DNA of 64,000 nt from Saccharothrix sp. NRRL B-16348 (GCF_001280085.1 NZ_LGED01000227.1:1-64000); one strand, 5' to 3'; counted from the stretch's first letter, positions 1-9,430 are shown. Made by a program: numbers and translations. Notes: generated by a model not told the origin, from the sequence alone.

Positions 1-1
1 C

Positions 2-480
2 TGCCTGATCGCCCGCACTGCGCCCGCCGACTGGGGCATCACCGCGTTCTCCACCTGGTCGTTGTCCAAGCTGCGCGACCATCTGCTCGACCGCGGCACG
101 GTCGCCGCGATCAGCCGGGAGACGCTGCGCCGCATCCTGCGCGACGCCGGGGTCTCCTGGCAGGCCACCACCACCTGGAAGGCCTCCACCGACCCGGACT
201 TCGTCATCAAGATGCAGCGGATCCTCGACCTCTACGACCATCCGCCCGGCGACGGACGGGTGGTCTGCGTCGACGAGTTCGGACCGCTCAACCTGATGCC
301 GCGCAAGGGCAGAGCCTGGCGACCCGCCGGGTCGCCGCGCCGATTACGGGCCACCTACAACCGCCACCACGGCGTGATGCACATGCTCGCCGCACTCGAC
401 CTGACCACCGGAAAGATCCACTACCGCATCCGGCGCCGCAAACGCCACCGCGAGTTCCTCGACCTGCTCAAGACCTGCGC
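2..480 (+). pseudogene. IS630-family transposase, truncated
   Basis: The reading frame is open from the left edge of the window, so the N-terminus lies outside. The translated part has the IS630 layout: the end of a helix-turn-helix region (AISRETLRRILRDAG) followed by the start of the DDE catalytic domain, with the first acidic motif VVCVDEFGPL around base 270. The IS630 protein stops making sense where the ISL3-type inverted repeat begins, so its second and third catalytic residues are missing. The gene was therefore interrupted by the neighbouring element and must be inactive. The remainder of IS630 is not found on the far side of the ISL3 element, so sequence was lost as well as interrupted. 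Confidence 0.8.
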
Positions 481-695
481 GGCTCTGGCACACATTCGGT
501 GACGTCGCCGGGGCGGGTCAGGTCCGTGCCAGGACGCGGCGTCGGAGCAGGTCGAAACTCGCTCGACCGAACATCGCGCGCTTGATCAACTTCAACCGGT
601 TCACGTTCGTCGGACCGTTGCTGTGTGACAACGTCAACCCGGCCACCACCGCGTCCCAATCACGCCGCAGGGCGGTGGCAAAGCCCCGCATCTCG
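481..695 (-). repeat. Inverted copy of the ISL3 3' end (left arm)
   Basis: Read on the minus strand this segment encodes the last ~60 residues of the ISL3 transposase (MRGFATALRRDWDAVVAG...), matching the plus-strand gene from base 2098. The two arms differ in two informative ways. The left arm keeps about 27 bp after RRRVL, containing the ancestral end RVLART and its TGA stop, which the right arm has lost. The left arm lacks 6 bp (two codons, EG) present in the right arm's TEGNVNR. Homology ends abruptly at about base 695. Confidence 0.85.
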
Positions 696-712
696 CCTGT
701 TGATCATGTCGT

Positions 713-2452
713 ATGCTCGTCGCCGATCTGCTCGCCGTCATGTTCCCGCATCTCTCCGTAGTGCGCGTGGAGAAGGTCGCCCGTGCGGGCGGGTCGGTTG
801 CGTTGCATGCCAGGCCGACATCGCGGACAGCGGCGTGTCCATGCTGCGGAGTCGACTCGGCGCGGGTGCACAGCCGCTATCCGCGCACGGTGTCGGACAT
901 GGCGGTGTCCGGGCAGGAGACGGTGCTGCGCCTGGAGGTACGCCGGTTCTTCTGTCGCAACGAGCTGTGCGAGCGTCGGATCTTCGCCGAACAGGTCGAC
1001 GGTCTGACCGTCCGTTACGGACGGCACAGTGTCCAACTCCGCGACGTGCTGGTGAGGTTGGCATTGGCGTTGGGAGGTCGTCCCGGGGCGCGGTTGTGCG
1101 TCGGACTCGCCAGTGCGGTGAGCAGGATGACGCTGCTGCGGCTCCTCCGTGCCCTGCCCGAACCCGATGTCGGGCGGTTACGGGTGGTCGGGGTGGACGA
1201 GTGGGCGTTCCGCAAAGGACGGAACTACGGGACGATCCTGGTGGACATGGCTACTCGACGACCGGTGGACCTGTTGCCGGAGGCGACCTCCGACGCCCTG
1301 GCCGCATGGCTGTTACGGCACCCCGGTGTCGAGGTGGTCTGCCGGGACCGCGCCGGTTACTTCGCCGACGGCGCCCGCCGCGGAGCACCCGACGCGATCC
1401 AGGTCGCGGACAGATGGCACTTGCTCGCGAACCTCTCCGCCGTGGTCGAACGGGTGATCAGCCGTTGCCGCTCCTGTCTGCGCGACAAGCCCGACGATAA
1501 GGTCCGGGTCCTGCCGACCCCCGAGGCGACGTCGACCCCGGGCCCGCTCGCGCAGCGGATCCGGGCCCTCCAACCGCAGATCCAGCGAATGATCGCCAAA
1601 GGCTGGACCATCTCCGCCATCTCCCGAGAGCTGAATCTGGATCGCAAGACCGTGCGTCGTTACGCCCGCCGCGACCTCGACGACCTGATGAGCACGGCGA
1701 CCGACCGCGGCAGCCTCATCGACGCCTTCGTGCCCTATCTGCGACGACGTTGGGGCGAGGGCTGTGTCAACGCCGCAGTCCTCTACACCGAGATCACAGC
1801 CCAGGGCTTCCGCGGCAGCCGCCAACTCGTGCGCCGCCGGATACAGCACTGGCGCGTCGCAGGCGTCCCCGCCGAGCCACCGCCCACGGTCACCCCCAGG
1901 AAGGCGACCGGTTGGATCATGAGACGACCCGAGGAGCTCACCGACCGGGAACAGGAGCACCTGGACCGGATCCTCCGCCGTTCCGACCACGTCGCCGTCA
2001 CCGGCAGACTCGCCGCGGAGTTCGCCTTGCTACTACGTCAACGCCGCGGGCACGAACTCGAAGCCTGGGTCAGGCAAGCCGAGACGAGCGACGTCACCGA
2101 GATGCGGGGCTTTGCCACCGCCCTGCGGCGTGATTGGGACGCGGTGGTGGCCGGGTTGACGTTGTCTCATAGCAACGGTCCGACGGAGGGGAACGTGAAC
2201 CGGTTGAAGTTGATCAAGCGCGCGATGTTCGGTCGAGCGAGTTTCGACCTGCTCCGACGCCGCGTCCTGGTCACCGAATGTGTGCCAGAGCCCATTTCAG
2301 AGAGCACCATCAGTGCATGCCGAAAATGGCATCCATGCAGCTCAGGCGGCTTGGTGGTACTCGTTGAGGATGCCGCCCAGTCGTTTCCGTCGGCGGATAT
2401 CGAGGCGGGCGACCGCTGCTTGGTCGGTGACGGTTGGTGGCAGGGGGTGTAG
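713..2452 (+). CDS. ISL3-family transposase, read-through C-terminus
   Basis: A 579-residue transposase of the ISL3 family, which cuts and rejoins the ends of its own element. An N-terminal zinc-binding region (CPCCG near residue 43, CRNELCERR near 80) is followed by the DDE domain. The first acidic residue lies in VVGVDEWAFRKGRNYG near 160, and the C-terminal TEGNVNRLKLIKR motif is near 498. Native sequence ends at about residue 518 (RRRVL). The last ~60 residues are encoded by the terminal inverted repeat and DNA beyond it, because a small deletion removed the stop codon still seen in the inverted left-arm copy. The ATG at 713 is the first start after the left-arm junction; the original start may have been lost. 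Activity is uncertain. Confidence 0.75.
   Translation: MLVADLLAVMFPHLSVVRVEKVARAGGSVALHARPTSRTAACPCCGVDSARVHSRYPRTVSDMAVSGQETVLRLEVRRFFCRNELCERRIFAEQVDGLTVRYGRHSVQLRDVLVRLALALGGRPGARLCVGLASAVSRMTLLRLLRALPEPDVGRLRVVGVDEWAFRKGRNYGTILVDMATRRPVDLLPEATSDALAAWLLRHPGVEVVCRDRAGYFADGARRGAPDAIQVADRWHLLANLSAVVERVISRCRSCLRDKPDDKVRVLPTPEATSTPGPLAQRIRALQPQIQRMIAKGWTISAISRELNLDRKTVRRYARRDLDDLMSTATDRGSLIDAFVPYLRRRWGEGCVNAAVLYTEITAQGFRGSRQLVRRRIQHWRVAGVPAEPPPTVTPRKATGWIMRRPEELTDREQEHLDRILRRSDHVAVTGRLAAEFALLLRQRRGHELEAWVRQAETSDVTEMRGFATALRRDWDAVVAGLTLSHSNGPTEGNVNRLKLIKRAMFGRASFDLLRRRVLVTECVPEPISESTISACRKWHPCSSGGLVVLVEDAAQSFPSADIEAGDRCLVGDGWWQGV
2098..2292 (+). repeat. ISL3 3' end (right arm of the long inverted repeat)
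   Basis: This is the partner of the inverted copy at 481-695, covering the transposase C-terminus and the terminal inverted repeat. Compared with the left arm it has a deletion of about 27 bp just before the terminal repeat. That deletion removes the normal stop codon and makes the transposase frame run through the terminal repeat into flanking DNA. Confidence 0.85.
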
Positions 2453-2880
2453 TGGTCGGCGTTGGCGATGCCTTGGTGGGGTCGGTGGGTGTTGTAGAAG
2501 TGCTCGTACTGACGTAGCGCATGGAGTAGGTGCTGTTGGTTCCGGATGAGGTGCGGTCGAGGAGCTCACGGCGGCAGCTGCGGATCCAGCGTTCCAAGAT
2601 CGCGTTCATGCGCGGGATGCGGACTCCGCTGAGGACGACTTTGATGCCGGCGGCTGGCGTGCTCGATCACCGCGAGTACGTACAGCCGAGTGCCGGTCAA
2701 CGTGGAGGCTTCGAAGAAGTCACAGGCCAGGAGTGCGTCGGGCTGGGAGCGGAGGAAGACGGTCCAGGTCGTCGAGGTGCGTTCGGGTGCAGGGTCGATC
2801 CCTGTGTCTTTGAAATCTGACAGACAGTGAATACCGGCTCTATTCGGCGGTCGTCGCGACTCGCACCTGACACCGGGGCA
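2345..2880 (-). pseudogene. Decayed integrase-core (rve) transposase
   Basis: Fragments in different minus-strand frames belong to one rve-type transposase. LRSQPDALLACDFFEAST and YVLAVIEHAS carry the first catalytic aspartate region at about 2670-2790. MNAILERWIRSCRRELLDR, containing the ERW-type segment, lies at about 2555-2609. The characteristic C-terminal end LGGILNEYHQAA is at about 2345-2380. At least two frameshifts separate the pieces, and the start is missing. I place it in the IS481/IS3-like rve group from these motifs. It is a relic with no expected activity. Confidence 0.7.
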
Positions 2881-2898
2881 CGCTCGGACCAAACCAGA

Positions 2899-2948
2899 GG
2901 GTGGTCACCGACCGGCCAGAGCCGACTGGTGACCACCCGGTCGTCTGT
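2899..2948 (-). terminator. Hairpin terminator for the secreted protein gene
   Basis: A perfect 11-bp inverted repeat (2899-2909 GGGTGGTCACC and 2938-2948 GGTGACCACCC) with a 28-nt loop lies 17 bp beyond the stop codon of the minus-strand gene that ends at 2966. There is no clear T-tract, as is common in high-GC actinomycetes. Confidence 0.6.
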
Positions 2949-2965
2949 GCGCTGATGGCACGGCC

Positions 2966-4063
2966 TCAGAACGTCTTCGCCATCCGGTACAGCATCCGGC
3001 CCGGCTTCTGGTACTCGGTCACCGACCACAGCAGGCCGCGGCTGCGTTCGAGGGACAGGTCCTCGGCCCCGGTCGGTGCCGGCTTCGTCTTCACAGAGGT
3101 CATCCCCCTCCCGCTCGCGGTGACGCGGTGCAGTGTGCTGGGGCCTTCCTCGGCGTTCCCGGTCTGGTTGAGGTAGAAGTACGTTCCGTCCGAGGCCGCC
3201 CCCTGGATGTTGGGGACCGGAAGGTCCCAGACGTCGCTCGGGACTGCGGGCGTCCCCGGCACACTCGGCCTGCCGGCCGAGGCGCTGTAGGCGACGAGTC
3301 TGCCGTTGCTGCTGTCCCTGCTCCTGCAGTACTCGCCCACGAGGATGCGGTGGGACGAGCGGTCGAGCCCGATGTAGGAGAACCTGGCGTCGGGGTTGTT
3401 CGTGCAGAAGTTCTCCGACTTGCTCGCCGTCTTGGTCTTCCACACCCCGATCTGCGGCAACACGTACTTGTCCGACCCCGAGCCGCGGTGGATCTGTTGG
3501 GTGTCGAACACCCGCAGGCCGTTCTTGGTGTCGACGAGGTAGATGTACTGCTCGTACCAGAGCACCCCGCCCGCGTGGACCGAGACGTTGCGGTACCCCG
3601 TCCCCGAGGCGTTCGGCACGACCAGCCGGACGTGGCGGTACTGCAGGTCCTGGTCGATGAAGGTGACGCGGGTGGACGCGCCGTTGTACCAACTCACGAT
3701 GAGCGGCGAGCGCCCGTTCCACTTCTCGTCCTCGAACGCGTCGGACGCGTGTGACACACCCTGTGGAATCCACGCCCCCCGGCTGCTCTTGTCGTCAGGA
3801 TCGAAGCAGTACCACGTGTCGAGCACGACGCCGCGTTTGATCGCGTCGTCGCACGCCTCATCGTTGCGCACCATGTCGTGATTCAGATCGGCGAACAGTT
3901 CCTCCATGGTCACCTTCTTCGAGGTGAGCTTCCCTGCGGCGGGTTTGAACTCCAGCGTGAAGTCGGCCTTGTCCTCATCGGCCGCAATCCGCGCATGCGC
4001 CGGCGACGCTACTGCGGTCAGCAACACCACGGCGGTCAGCACCCCAAGCCAACGTCCGATCAT
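2966..4063 (-). CDS. Secreted beta-propeller-like protein of unknown function
   Basis: A 365-residue protein with a clear signal peptide (MIGRWLGVLTAVVLLTAVAS, cleavage near PAHA). The mature part has repeated short aromatic/hydrophobic strands (GVLWYEQYIYLVD, GLRVFDTQQI, LLWSVTEYQKPGR), spaced like a propeller or other all-beta repeat fold; the fold is my inference. Four cysteines in the first half could form disulphides. A paralogue lies in the same orientation at 28756-29880 and shares HAGGVLWY/HAGGSVWY, the LVDTKNGLRVFD-type strand, SYIGLDRSS/SSVGLDRAS and the C-terminal SVTEYQKPGR/NVTEYPSRR. It stands alone, with a hairpin terminator downstream. No enzymatic motif was recognised. Confidence 0.8.
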   Translation of the reverse strand: MIGRWLGVLTAVVLLTAVASPAHARIAADEDKADFTLEFKPAAGKLTSKKVTMEELFADLNHDMVRNDEACDDAIKRGVVLDTWYCFDPDDKSSRGAWIPQGVSHASDAFEDEKWNGRSPLIVSWYNGASTRVTFIDQDLQYRHVRLVVPNASGTGYRNVSVHAGGVLWYEQYIYLVDTKNGLRVFDTQQIHRGSGSDKYVLPQIGVWKTKTASKSENFCTNNPDARFSYIGLDRSSHRILVGEYCRSRDSSNGRLVAYSASAGRPSVPGTPAVPSDVWDLPVPNIQGAASDGTYFYLNQTGNAEEGPSTLHRVTASGRGMTSVKTKPAPTGAEDLSLERSRGLLWSVTEYQKPGRMLYRMAKTF

Positions 4064-4387
4064 GGTTCCCCTTCTCGTTGTGAGTGGAGATCACCCTGCA
4101 CGGCGACCCTTGGGCGAATCTGGGGGATTCCTCGCACGACTCGGCCGCTCGACAGCACGAGCCGCGTACCGGGCGTGACGCCGGTCCGGCCCTCCAACCG
4201 CAACCGGCCAGTAGATACATGACAGACGGTCGTCCGCGCCGAGCGGATCGCCCCTGACGACAAGCGGTCGAACGGTCGGCAAGCGGCACGTCGGACAGGT
4301 CACTACGCCCAAATGATCTCCTACCGGCAGTAGATCACCGCACATAACGGCAATGACCCTGACCCTTGAATGGACATTGCTTCACTC
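4064..4387. other. Intergenic stretch upstream of the secreted protein
   Basis: This contains the promoter side of the gene starting at 4063 and the flank of the IS3 element. Short minus-strand frames occur (one contains VTCPTCRLPTVRP), but none has a ribosome-binding site or a convincing protein. I see no repeat or RNA gene. Confidence 0.4.
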
Positions 4388-4438
4388 TGTCTCGTGCCGG
4401 GTTTGATGGAGACCATCAAGCCTGGATGATGAGGGGTC

Positions 4439-4756
4439 ATGGCACCACCGAAGAAATATCCTGACGAGCTGCGTGAGCGGGCGACCCGGATGGTTGTGGA
4501 AGCCCGGCGGGATCCGGCCGCGGCGACCGGGGCGATCAAGCGGATCGCCGATCAGCTCGGGATCCACCCGGAGGCGTTGCGGACCTGGGTCAAGCGTGCG
4601 GAGATCGATGCCGGTGACCGGCCGGGCACCACCACGGGCGACGCGGAACGGATCGCGCAACTGGAGCGGGAGAACCGGGAACTGCGCCGTGCCAACGCGA
4701 TCCTGAAGTCCGCGTCCGCTTTCTTCGCGGCGGAGCTGGACCGCCCCTCCCGCTGA
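4439..4756 (+). CDS. IS3-family transposase OrfA
   Basis: A 105-residue protein with an N-terminal helix-turn-helix (KKYPDELRERATRMVV, IKRIADQLGIHPEALRTWVKR) and a C-terminal leucine-zipper-like segment (IAQLERENRELRRANAILK). It is the DNA-binding half of the IS3 transposase, which normally recognises the terminal repeats and is joined to OrfB by -1 frameshifting. OrfB sequence begins in the -1 frame at the very end of this gene, as expected. OrfA itself looks intact, but its partner is broken. Confidence 0.85.
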   Translation: MAPPKKYPDELRERATRMVVEARRDPAAATGAIKRIADQLGIHPEALRTWVKRAEIDAGDRPGTTTGDAERIAQLERENRELRRANAILKSASAFFAAELDRPSR

Positions 4757-5227
4757 TCGTCGCCTACACCGACGCCCACAAACACGAGTTCGGAGTCGAG
4801 CCGATCTGTGCCGTACTGACCGCGGCCAGCACCAAGATCGCTCCGAGCACCTACTACGCCGCCCGCTCCCGTCCGCCTTCGGCACGCGCGGTCCGCGACG
4901 CGGTGGTCACCGAGAAGATCACGGAGGTGCGCGAGAAGCTACGGCGTCTACGGGATCCGCAAGATCTACGCCGAGCTGGTCCGCCAAGGCGGCGTCGAGG
5001 GTCGTCCGGTCGCTCGCTGCACCGTCGCCCGACTGATGAAAGCCGTTGGCCTGCAGGGGATCTCACGATTGAAGACCCCGCGCACCACCCACGGCGGCAA
5101 GGGCGGCGACCCGCGTCCGGACCTTGTCAAGCGGGAGTTCGCCGCCCCGGCGCCCAACCGGCTGTGGGTCGCCGACATCACCTAATGGGTGGGTGAGACC
5201 TGGGGCGGTGGATCGTCTGTGGGTCGA

Positions 5228-5428
5228 GCGATTGGCAGGTGTCCACTGAGATATCACCGACCCGAGGTCTGGGAGGGTGTGCTCGTCGAGCCGCTGACGG
5301 GTGACCACTCCTGTTCCACCGACCATGAGGTCTCTAGGTAGACGGTGGCCCTGCCAGTCGCTGGGCTTGCAGCCGGCTGGTGAGGTGTCGTGCCTCGAGC
5401 ACTGTCCATTAGGTCGCCGCGCAGGCCC
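5228..5428 (+). ncRNA. IS110 bridge RNA (target and donor loops)
   Basis: Two stem-loops can be folded by eye upstream of the transposase. The first has a 12-bp stem (5228-5239 with 5350-5361, one G-U). Its loop holds GATATCACC at 5250-5258, matching 8 of 9 bases of the actual left target GACATCACC (5174-5182), and GTAG at 5338-5341, complementary to the CTAC of the core and right target. The second has an 8-bp stem (5363-5370 with 5421-5428, one G-U). It carries GTGAGGTGTC at 5380-5389, identical to the right end of the element (bases before the core at 6715), and CCATTAG at 5406-5412, complementary to CTAATGG at the left boundary. A GTGC/GCAC hairpin separates these two guides. Assignment to donor and target loops follows published IS110 bridge-RNA architecture; transcription is inferred. 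Confidence 0.75.
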
Positions 5429-5475
5429 TCGGGCTCGTCCCACCCTGTCCGCGATCACGACCCTCGAAAGGGCAC

Positions 5476-6693
5476 ATGACGATCACCTGTGGGATCGATT
5501 GGGCTGAGGGACACCACGACGTCGCCTTGGTCGACGCCGACGGCCGGCGGATCGCGAAGTTACGTATCGACACCGGGCTGACCGGGTTCACCGAGCTGAT
5601 GGCACTGCTCGCCGAGCACGCCGCCGACCCGACCGGCGTGTCGGTCGCGATCGAGACCGACAAGGTGCTGATCGTCGCGGCACTACGCGCTGCCGGGTTC
5701 GACGTCTACGCGATCAACCCCCGTGCGGTGGCCCGCTATCGGGAACGGTGGGGCCAGGCGGGCGGGAAATCGGACCGCGGTGACGCTCTGGTTCTGGCCA
5801 ACGTGCTGCGCACCGACCGCCACCTGCACCGGCTACTACCCGCGACCAGCGAGACAGGACAAGCGGTCAAAGTCCTTGCCCGCCAACATCAGGAGGCGAT
5901 CTGGGTCAGACAGGCGACGGTGAGCCGCCTACGTTCCCTGCTGATCGAGTACTACCCCAACGCCCTGACCGCCTTCCCGATCCTGACCCACCACGCGGCG
6001 TTGCACGTCCTGACTGCCGCGCCGACACCGACGGCCGCGGCCAGGCTGACCCGGACACGGGCGACGACCCTGCTCCGCCGAGCAGGCCGCCGCAACGACC
6101 CCGGCCTGGCCGAGCGGATCGTCGCACAGCTGCAGACGCCGGCCCTCCGCCAACCGCCACCGGTGGAAGCAGGCTACGGTCGCGCCGTCGCGGCACTGCT
6201 GGCCATCGTGACCGTGATGCAAGTCGGTATCGCAGACCTCGAGGCCGCGTTGGCGACCGAACTCGGCCGGCACCCGACCGCCGAGCTACTGCGCTCGGTA
6301 CCCGGGCTGGGACCGATCCTGGCGGCGCGCGTGCTCGCCGAGATCGGCGATGACACCAACCGCTTCGCCACCGCCCAGAACCTGCGCGCCTTCGCCGGAA
6401 CCGCACCGATCACCAAAGCCTCCGGCAAGTCCACGGTGGTCCGCGCCCGCCACATCCGCAACCGGCGCCTGGGCGACGCCTGCCACTGGTGGGCCTTCGC
6501 CTCGATCACCAAGTCCACCGGCGCCCGAGCCCACTACGACCAACGCCGCGCCACCGGAGACAGCCACAACGCCGCCCTACGCAACCTGGCCAACAAACTC
6601 CTCGGCCGCCTCTGGTGGTGCCACACCCACAACCAACCCTGGCGCGAAGACGCAGCCTGGCCCCAACCCCAACCACCAAACAAACCCGCTTGA
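5476..6693 (+). CDS. IS110-family DEDD transposase (bridge-RNA-guided recombinase)
   Basis: A 405-residue protein with the N-terminal RuvC-like DEDD domain: D8 in GIDWAEGHHD, E60 in VAIETDK, and the aspartates of GGKSDRGDALVLA near 101 and 104. A coiled-coil linker (about 130-270) and the C-terminal helix-hairpin-helix/serine domain follow (LLRSVPGLGPILAARVLAEIGD, then NLRAFAGTAPITKASGKS with the conserved serine region). Such enzymes insert their element at sites specified by a bridge RNA without classical inverted repeats. Length and motifs are normal for the family, with no frameshift, so this copy appears intact. It is the youngest of the nested elements here. Confidence 0.9.
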   Translation: MTITCGIDWAEGHHDVALVDADGRRIAKLRIDTGLTGFTELMALLAEHAADPTGVSVAIETDKVLIVAALRAAGFDVYAINPRAVARYRERWGQAGGKSDRGDALVLANVLRTDRHLHRLLPATSETGQAVKVLARQHQEAIWVRQATVSRLRSLLIEYYPNALTAFPILTHHAALHVLTAAPTPTAAARLTRTRATTLLRRAGRRNDPGLAERIVAQLQTPALRQPPPVEAGYGRAVAALLAIVTVMQVGIADLEAALATELGRHPTAELLRSVPGLGPILAARVLAEIGDDTNRFATAQNLRAFAGTAPITKASGKSTVVRARHIRNRRLGDACHWWAFASITKSTGARAHYDQRRATGDSHNAALRNLANKLLGRLWWCHTHNQPWREDAAWPQPQPPNKPA

Positions 6694-6709
6694 CACCTGA
6701 CCCGCGTGA

Positions 6710-7210
<501 letters not shown>

Positions 7211-7244
7211 TGATCAAACCCTCCATTAAACCCGGTACTTGACA

Positions 7245-7669
7245 ACCCATCTGGCATTAGGAAACGCGACGCTGAGTGGCAGATCCGTTCACAAGAGCCG
7301 AAAGGGCGGCGGCGGTCCTGGACAACGGCGCGGCGTTCGAACACCGACGTGTACGACGTTCCGCGCGGCAGGCGCCCCAGCGACCGGCCGTAACTGGAAA
7401 TCGACGCATGAATTCCCTCGACGGTGGGTGGCGGCCGCGCCCGCCGGGAATATTTGAACGGTACTCGCCGCTTACCCGGAACGGTTCGTCGGATAGCCGG
7501 CGTCGCCCGAAGCCTCCAGTCGCAGCTGCAACACTGGCGGCGATCTTCACTGTCTCAAGCCGAGTACTGTTGTCTTGCGAGGACAAGCCTGTTCACCAGG
7601 GCTCCGCTGTCCCATGATCAGCCTGCCCTCGACACCACTTCAAACCGCCTGAATTGAACGGCCTTCACA
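7245..7669. other. Intergenic stretch without recognisable gene
   Basis: About 425 bp between the IS3 element and the end of the membrane protein gene. Both strands give only short frames of arginine-rich, low-quality translation. No inverted repeat, RNA or promoter was recognised. Confidence 0.4.
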
Positions 7670-8605
7670 CTAGCCGGGCAGGAATTGGACGCGGACCGAC
7701 TCGTCGTAGGGCACCACCACCGTTCTCCTCGTTCCCGCCCACTGGTCGGGGACGAGGAAGAGTCGGCCGCCGGCCTCGGTCAGCAGGCGCAAGCCCTGGC
7801 ACCGCACCCGGAAGCGTTGGCCCTCCGAGTTCGGCAGCGGGAACTGGTGGACGCCCTTGATGCCCTCCGGCAGATAGAGTTGCTGTTCCAGGTCCAGCAC
7901 CACCATCGGTCGGGTGGGCAGTTCGGCGGCCAGTTCGGCGGCTCTGCCGCGCCCGTACGCCGCAGCGAAGTTGTTCGTCGCCCAGAACAGGCCGAGCACG
8001 ACGATCGCGCCGAGTGTCGTCACCAGCAGCACGTCGCCGGAACGCGCGCGTTCGCGCCGCGGCCGGGTGGCGTTTCGGCCTGTGCCGCGTCGGCCAGGGT
8101 TGCGGCTCGCGTTGCGGCGGTCGGCGTTGCGGAAGACCCAGATCCCGTAGGCCAGCAGCGGCAGACCCAGGCCCAGCGATATCGCCGTCACGCCCGGGAA
8201 CTCGTCCCGCGACACGCTCACCACCAGGATGCCCACCACGGCCCGCACAAACAGCGCCGCGCCGACCACCGCCAGCAAGGTGCCGACGGCCTTCGGCGCC
8301 CGTGCCCCACGCCGCCGCAGCAGCGCACGCACGCCGCGGTGGGCGACCAGGCTCAGCACGAGGAACACCAGCAGACCGGCCACCGGCGGGAAGATGACCT
8401 CCGTGCCCAGCAGCAGGAGTTCGGTGGTCGACAGGTCGAGCGCATTCAGGTCGACCCCGAAGTACTCGTACCGCACCAGCGTCGACACGTAGCCGAAGTA
8501 GAACAACAACGCGGCCACGAGCGTGGTCGGCGCGGCGATCGCGGCGAACGACTGGACCCGGGCGAGGATGCTCCCGGGCTCGTCCAGCGGACCGTGCGCG
8601 GTCAT
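7670..8605 (-). CDS. Multi-spanning membrane protein of unknown function
   Basis: The chosen start (MTAHGPLDEPGS) overlaps the stop of the upstream lipoprotein gene by ATGA, so the two are translationally coupled; the longer upstream frame is rejected. The 311-residue product has about five transmembrane segments: FAAIAAPTTLVAALLFYFGY, PVAGLLVFLVLSLV, LLAVVGAALFVRAVVGIL, ISLGLGLPLLAYGIWV and VLLVTTLGAIVVLGLFW. An Arg/Asn-rich cytoplasmic loop (about 180-215) and a C-terminal soluble domain of about 95 residues follow. The topology suggests the soluble domain lies outside, next to the partner lipoprotein. No family was recognised. The pair may form an envelope complex (inference). Confidence 0.7.
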   Translation of the reverse strand: MTAHGPLDEPGSILARVQSFAAIAAPTTLVAALLFYFGYVSTLVRYEYFGVDLNALDLSTTELLLLGTEVIFPPVAGLLVFLVLSLVAHRGVRALLRRRGARAPKAVGTLLAVVGAALFVRAVVGILVVSVSRDEFPGVTAISLGLGLPLLAYGIWVFRNADRRNASRNPGRRGTGRNATRPRRERARSGDVLLVTTLGAIVVLGLFWATNNFAAAYGRGRAAELAAELPTRPMVVLDLEQQLYLPEGIKGVHQFPLPNSEGQRFRVRCQGLRLLTEAGGRLFLVPDQWAGTRRTVVVPYDESVRVQFLPG

Positions 8606-9402
8606 GACGTGGGCGGTGTCGTCGTCCGGTTCGTCGTGGCGGTCTTGGTCCTGGTGGTCTCCGATAGGTCGGTTTCCGGCGCGGTTGTCTTCACCGCGCG
8701 GCAGATCCGCCCTGTGCCCGGCCACTCGGTTTCGTCGCTCGTGCACGGGAGGGCCACCACGGTCACGAGGTCCTGCTGCGACGTCCAGGTGACCAGGACC
8801 GGCTTGCCCGGCTCCGGCGACTCGGCAGCGACCCTCGGATCGTCGCACGGCTTCCCGGACGTGGACGGGCACCGGCTCTGGAAGGTGAACGTCACGGTAG
8901 CCTGGGCACGACCACTGGCGGGCCTCGACGCCTCGATCTCGACCCGACAGGCCTGATCCTTTTTCCCCGGTTGGAACGTGAAGCCGCGGCAGTCACCAAC
9001 ATCGTAAGTACACGACACCTGGTCGGAGGCGAGTCGGAGGAGCCGGGAGCCGGAAAGCGAGACGTCCACGGTGATCGGAACGGACGAGTCCGCGCTGATC
9101 TCGAACACCTTGCACCAGGTCTGCTTCGGTTCGTCCTCAGCCAGCGCGAACACGAACGGCCAGTTTCTGTGGTCGGTCTTGCCGTTGAGCCGCGCGCCGC
9201 CCACGTTGATCGCGGTCGACCCGTCCTTCGTCCGGGTGACCTCGGTGGTGTCGGGCGGTTCGGTGCCGAGCGTGTCCAACTCCGCCCGGGTGACCTCGGT
9301 GTTGGTCGTCGCTCCGCCGTTCGGGCCGGACTGCGAACCACAGGCGACGACCAGGACAATTGCACCCGCCGCAACGGTCACCACACGCCAACTCGGAATC
9401 AT
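8602..9402 (-). CDS. Putative lipoprotein
   Basis: A 266-residue protein with a type II signal peptide: a charged start, hydrophobic core VVTVAAGAIVLVVAC and lipobox VVAC with Cys21. The mature part contains six further cysteines (in TWCKV, SCTYDVGDCRGF, QACRVE, RCPSTSGKPCDD) that are likely disulphide-bonded, and ends in a Thr-rich tail. No domain was recognised. Its stop overlaps the start of the downstream membrane protein gene by 4 bp. Two adjacent palindromes lie 29-60 bp upstream of the start and may control the pair. Extracellular anchoring is supported by the lipobox; function is unknown. Confidence 0.75.
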   Translation of the reverse strand: MIPSWRVVTVAAGAIVLVVACGSQSGPNGGATTNTEVTRAELDTLGTEPPDTTEVTRTKDGSTAINVGGARLNGKTDHRNWPFVFALAEDEPKQTWCKVFEISADSSVPITVDVSLSGSRLLRLASDQVSCTYDVGDCRGFTFQPGKKDQACRVEIEASRPASGRAQATVTFTFQSRCPSTSGKPCDDPRVAAESPEPGKPVLVTWTSQQDLVTVVALPCTSDETEWPGTGRICRAVKTTAPETDLSETTRTKTATTNRTTTPPTS

Positions 9403-9430
9403 TGCCGATCACCTCCGACGCGACACCTCA

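Larger units (their letters stand above)
481..2292 (+). mobile_element. ISL3-type insertion sequence with rearranged left end
   Basis: The element is bounded by a perfect 23-bp terminal inverted repeat (481-503 and 2270-2292; outer bases GGCTCTGGCACACATT). It encodes an ISL3-family transposase on the plus strand. No 8-bp target duplication is visible (acctgcgc on the left, catttcag on the right). The left 215 bp are not a normal left end: they are an inverted copy of the element's own right end (see repeat entries). The present structure therefore looks like a fusion of two oppositely oriented copies with loss of the true left end, rather than a simple insertion. Confidence 0.8.

Noticed and set aside
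471..2300. 8-bp target-site duplication around the ISL3 element
   Set aside because: The flanking octamers (acctgcgc and catttcag) differ, consistent with rearrangement rather than simple insertion.
7685..8956. Plus-strand frame of 423 codons opposite the membrane protein and lipoprotein genes
   Set aside because: His/Gln/Arg-rich shadow. The minus strand has a lipobox, transmembrane helices and ATGA coupling.
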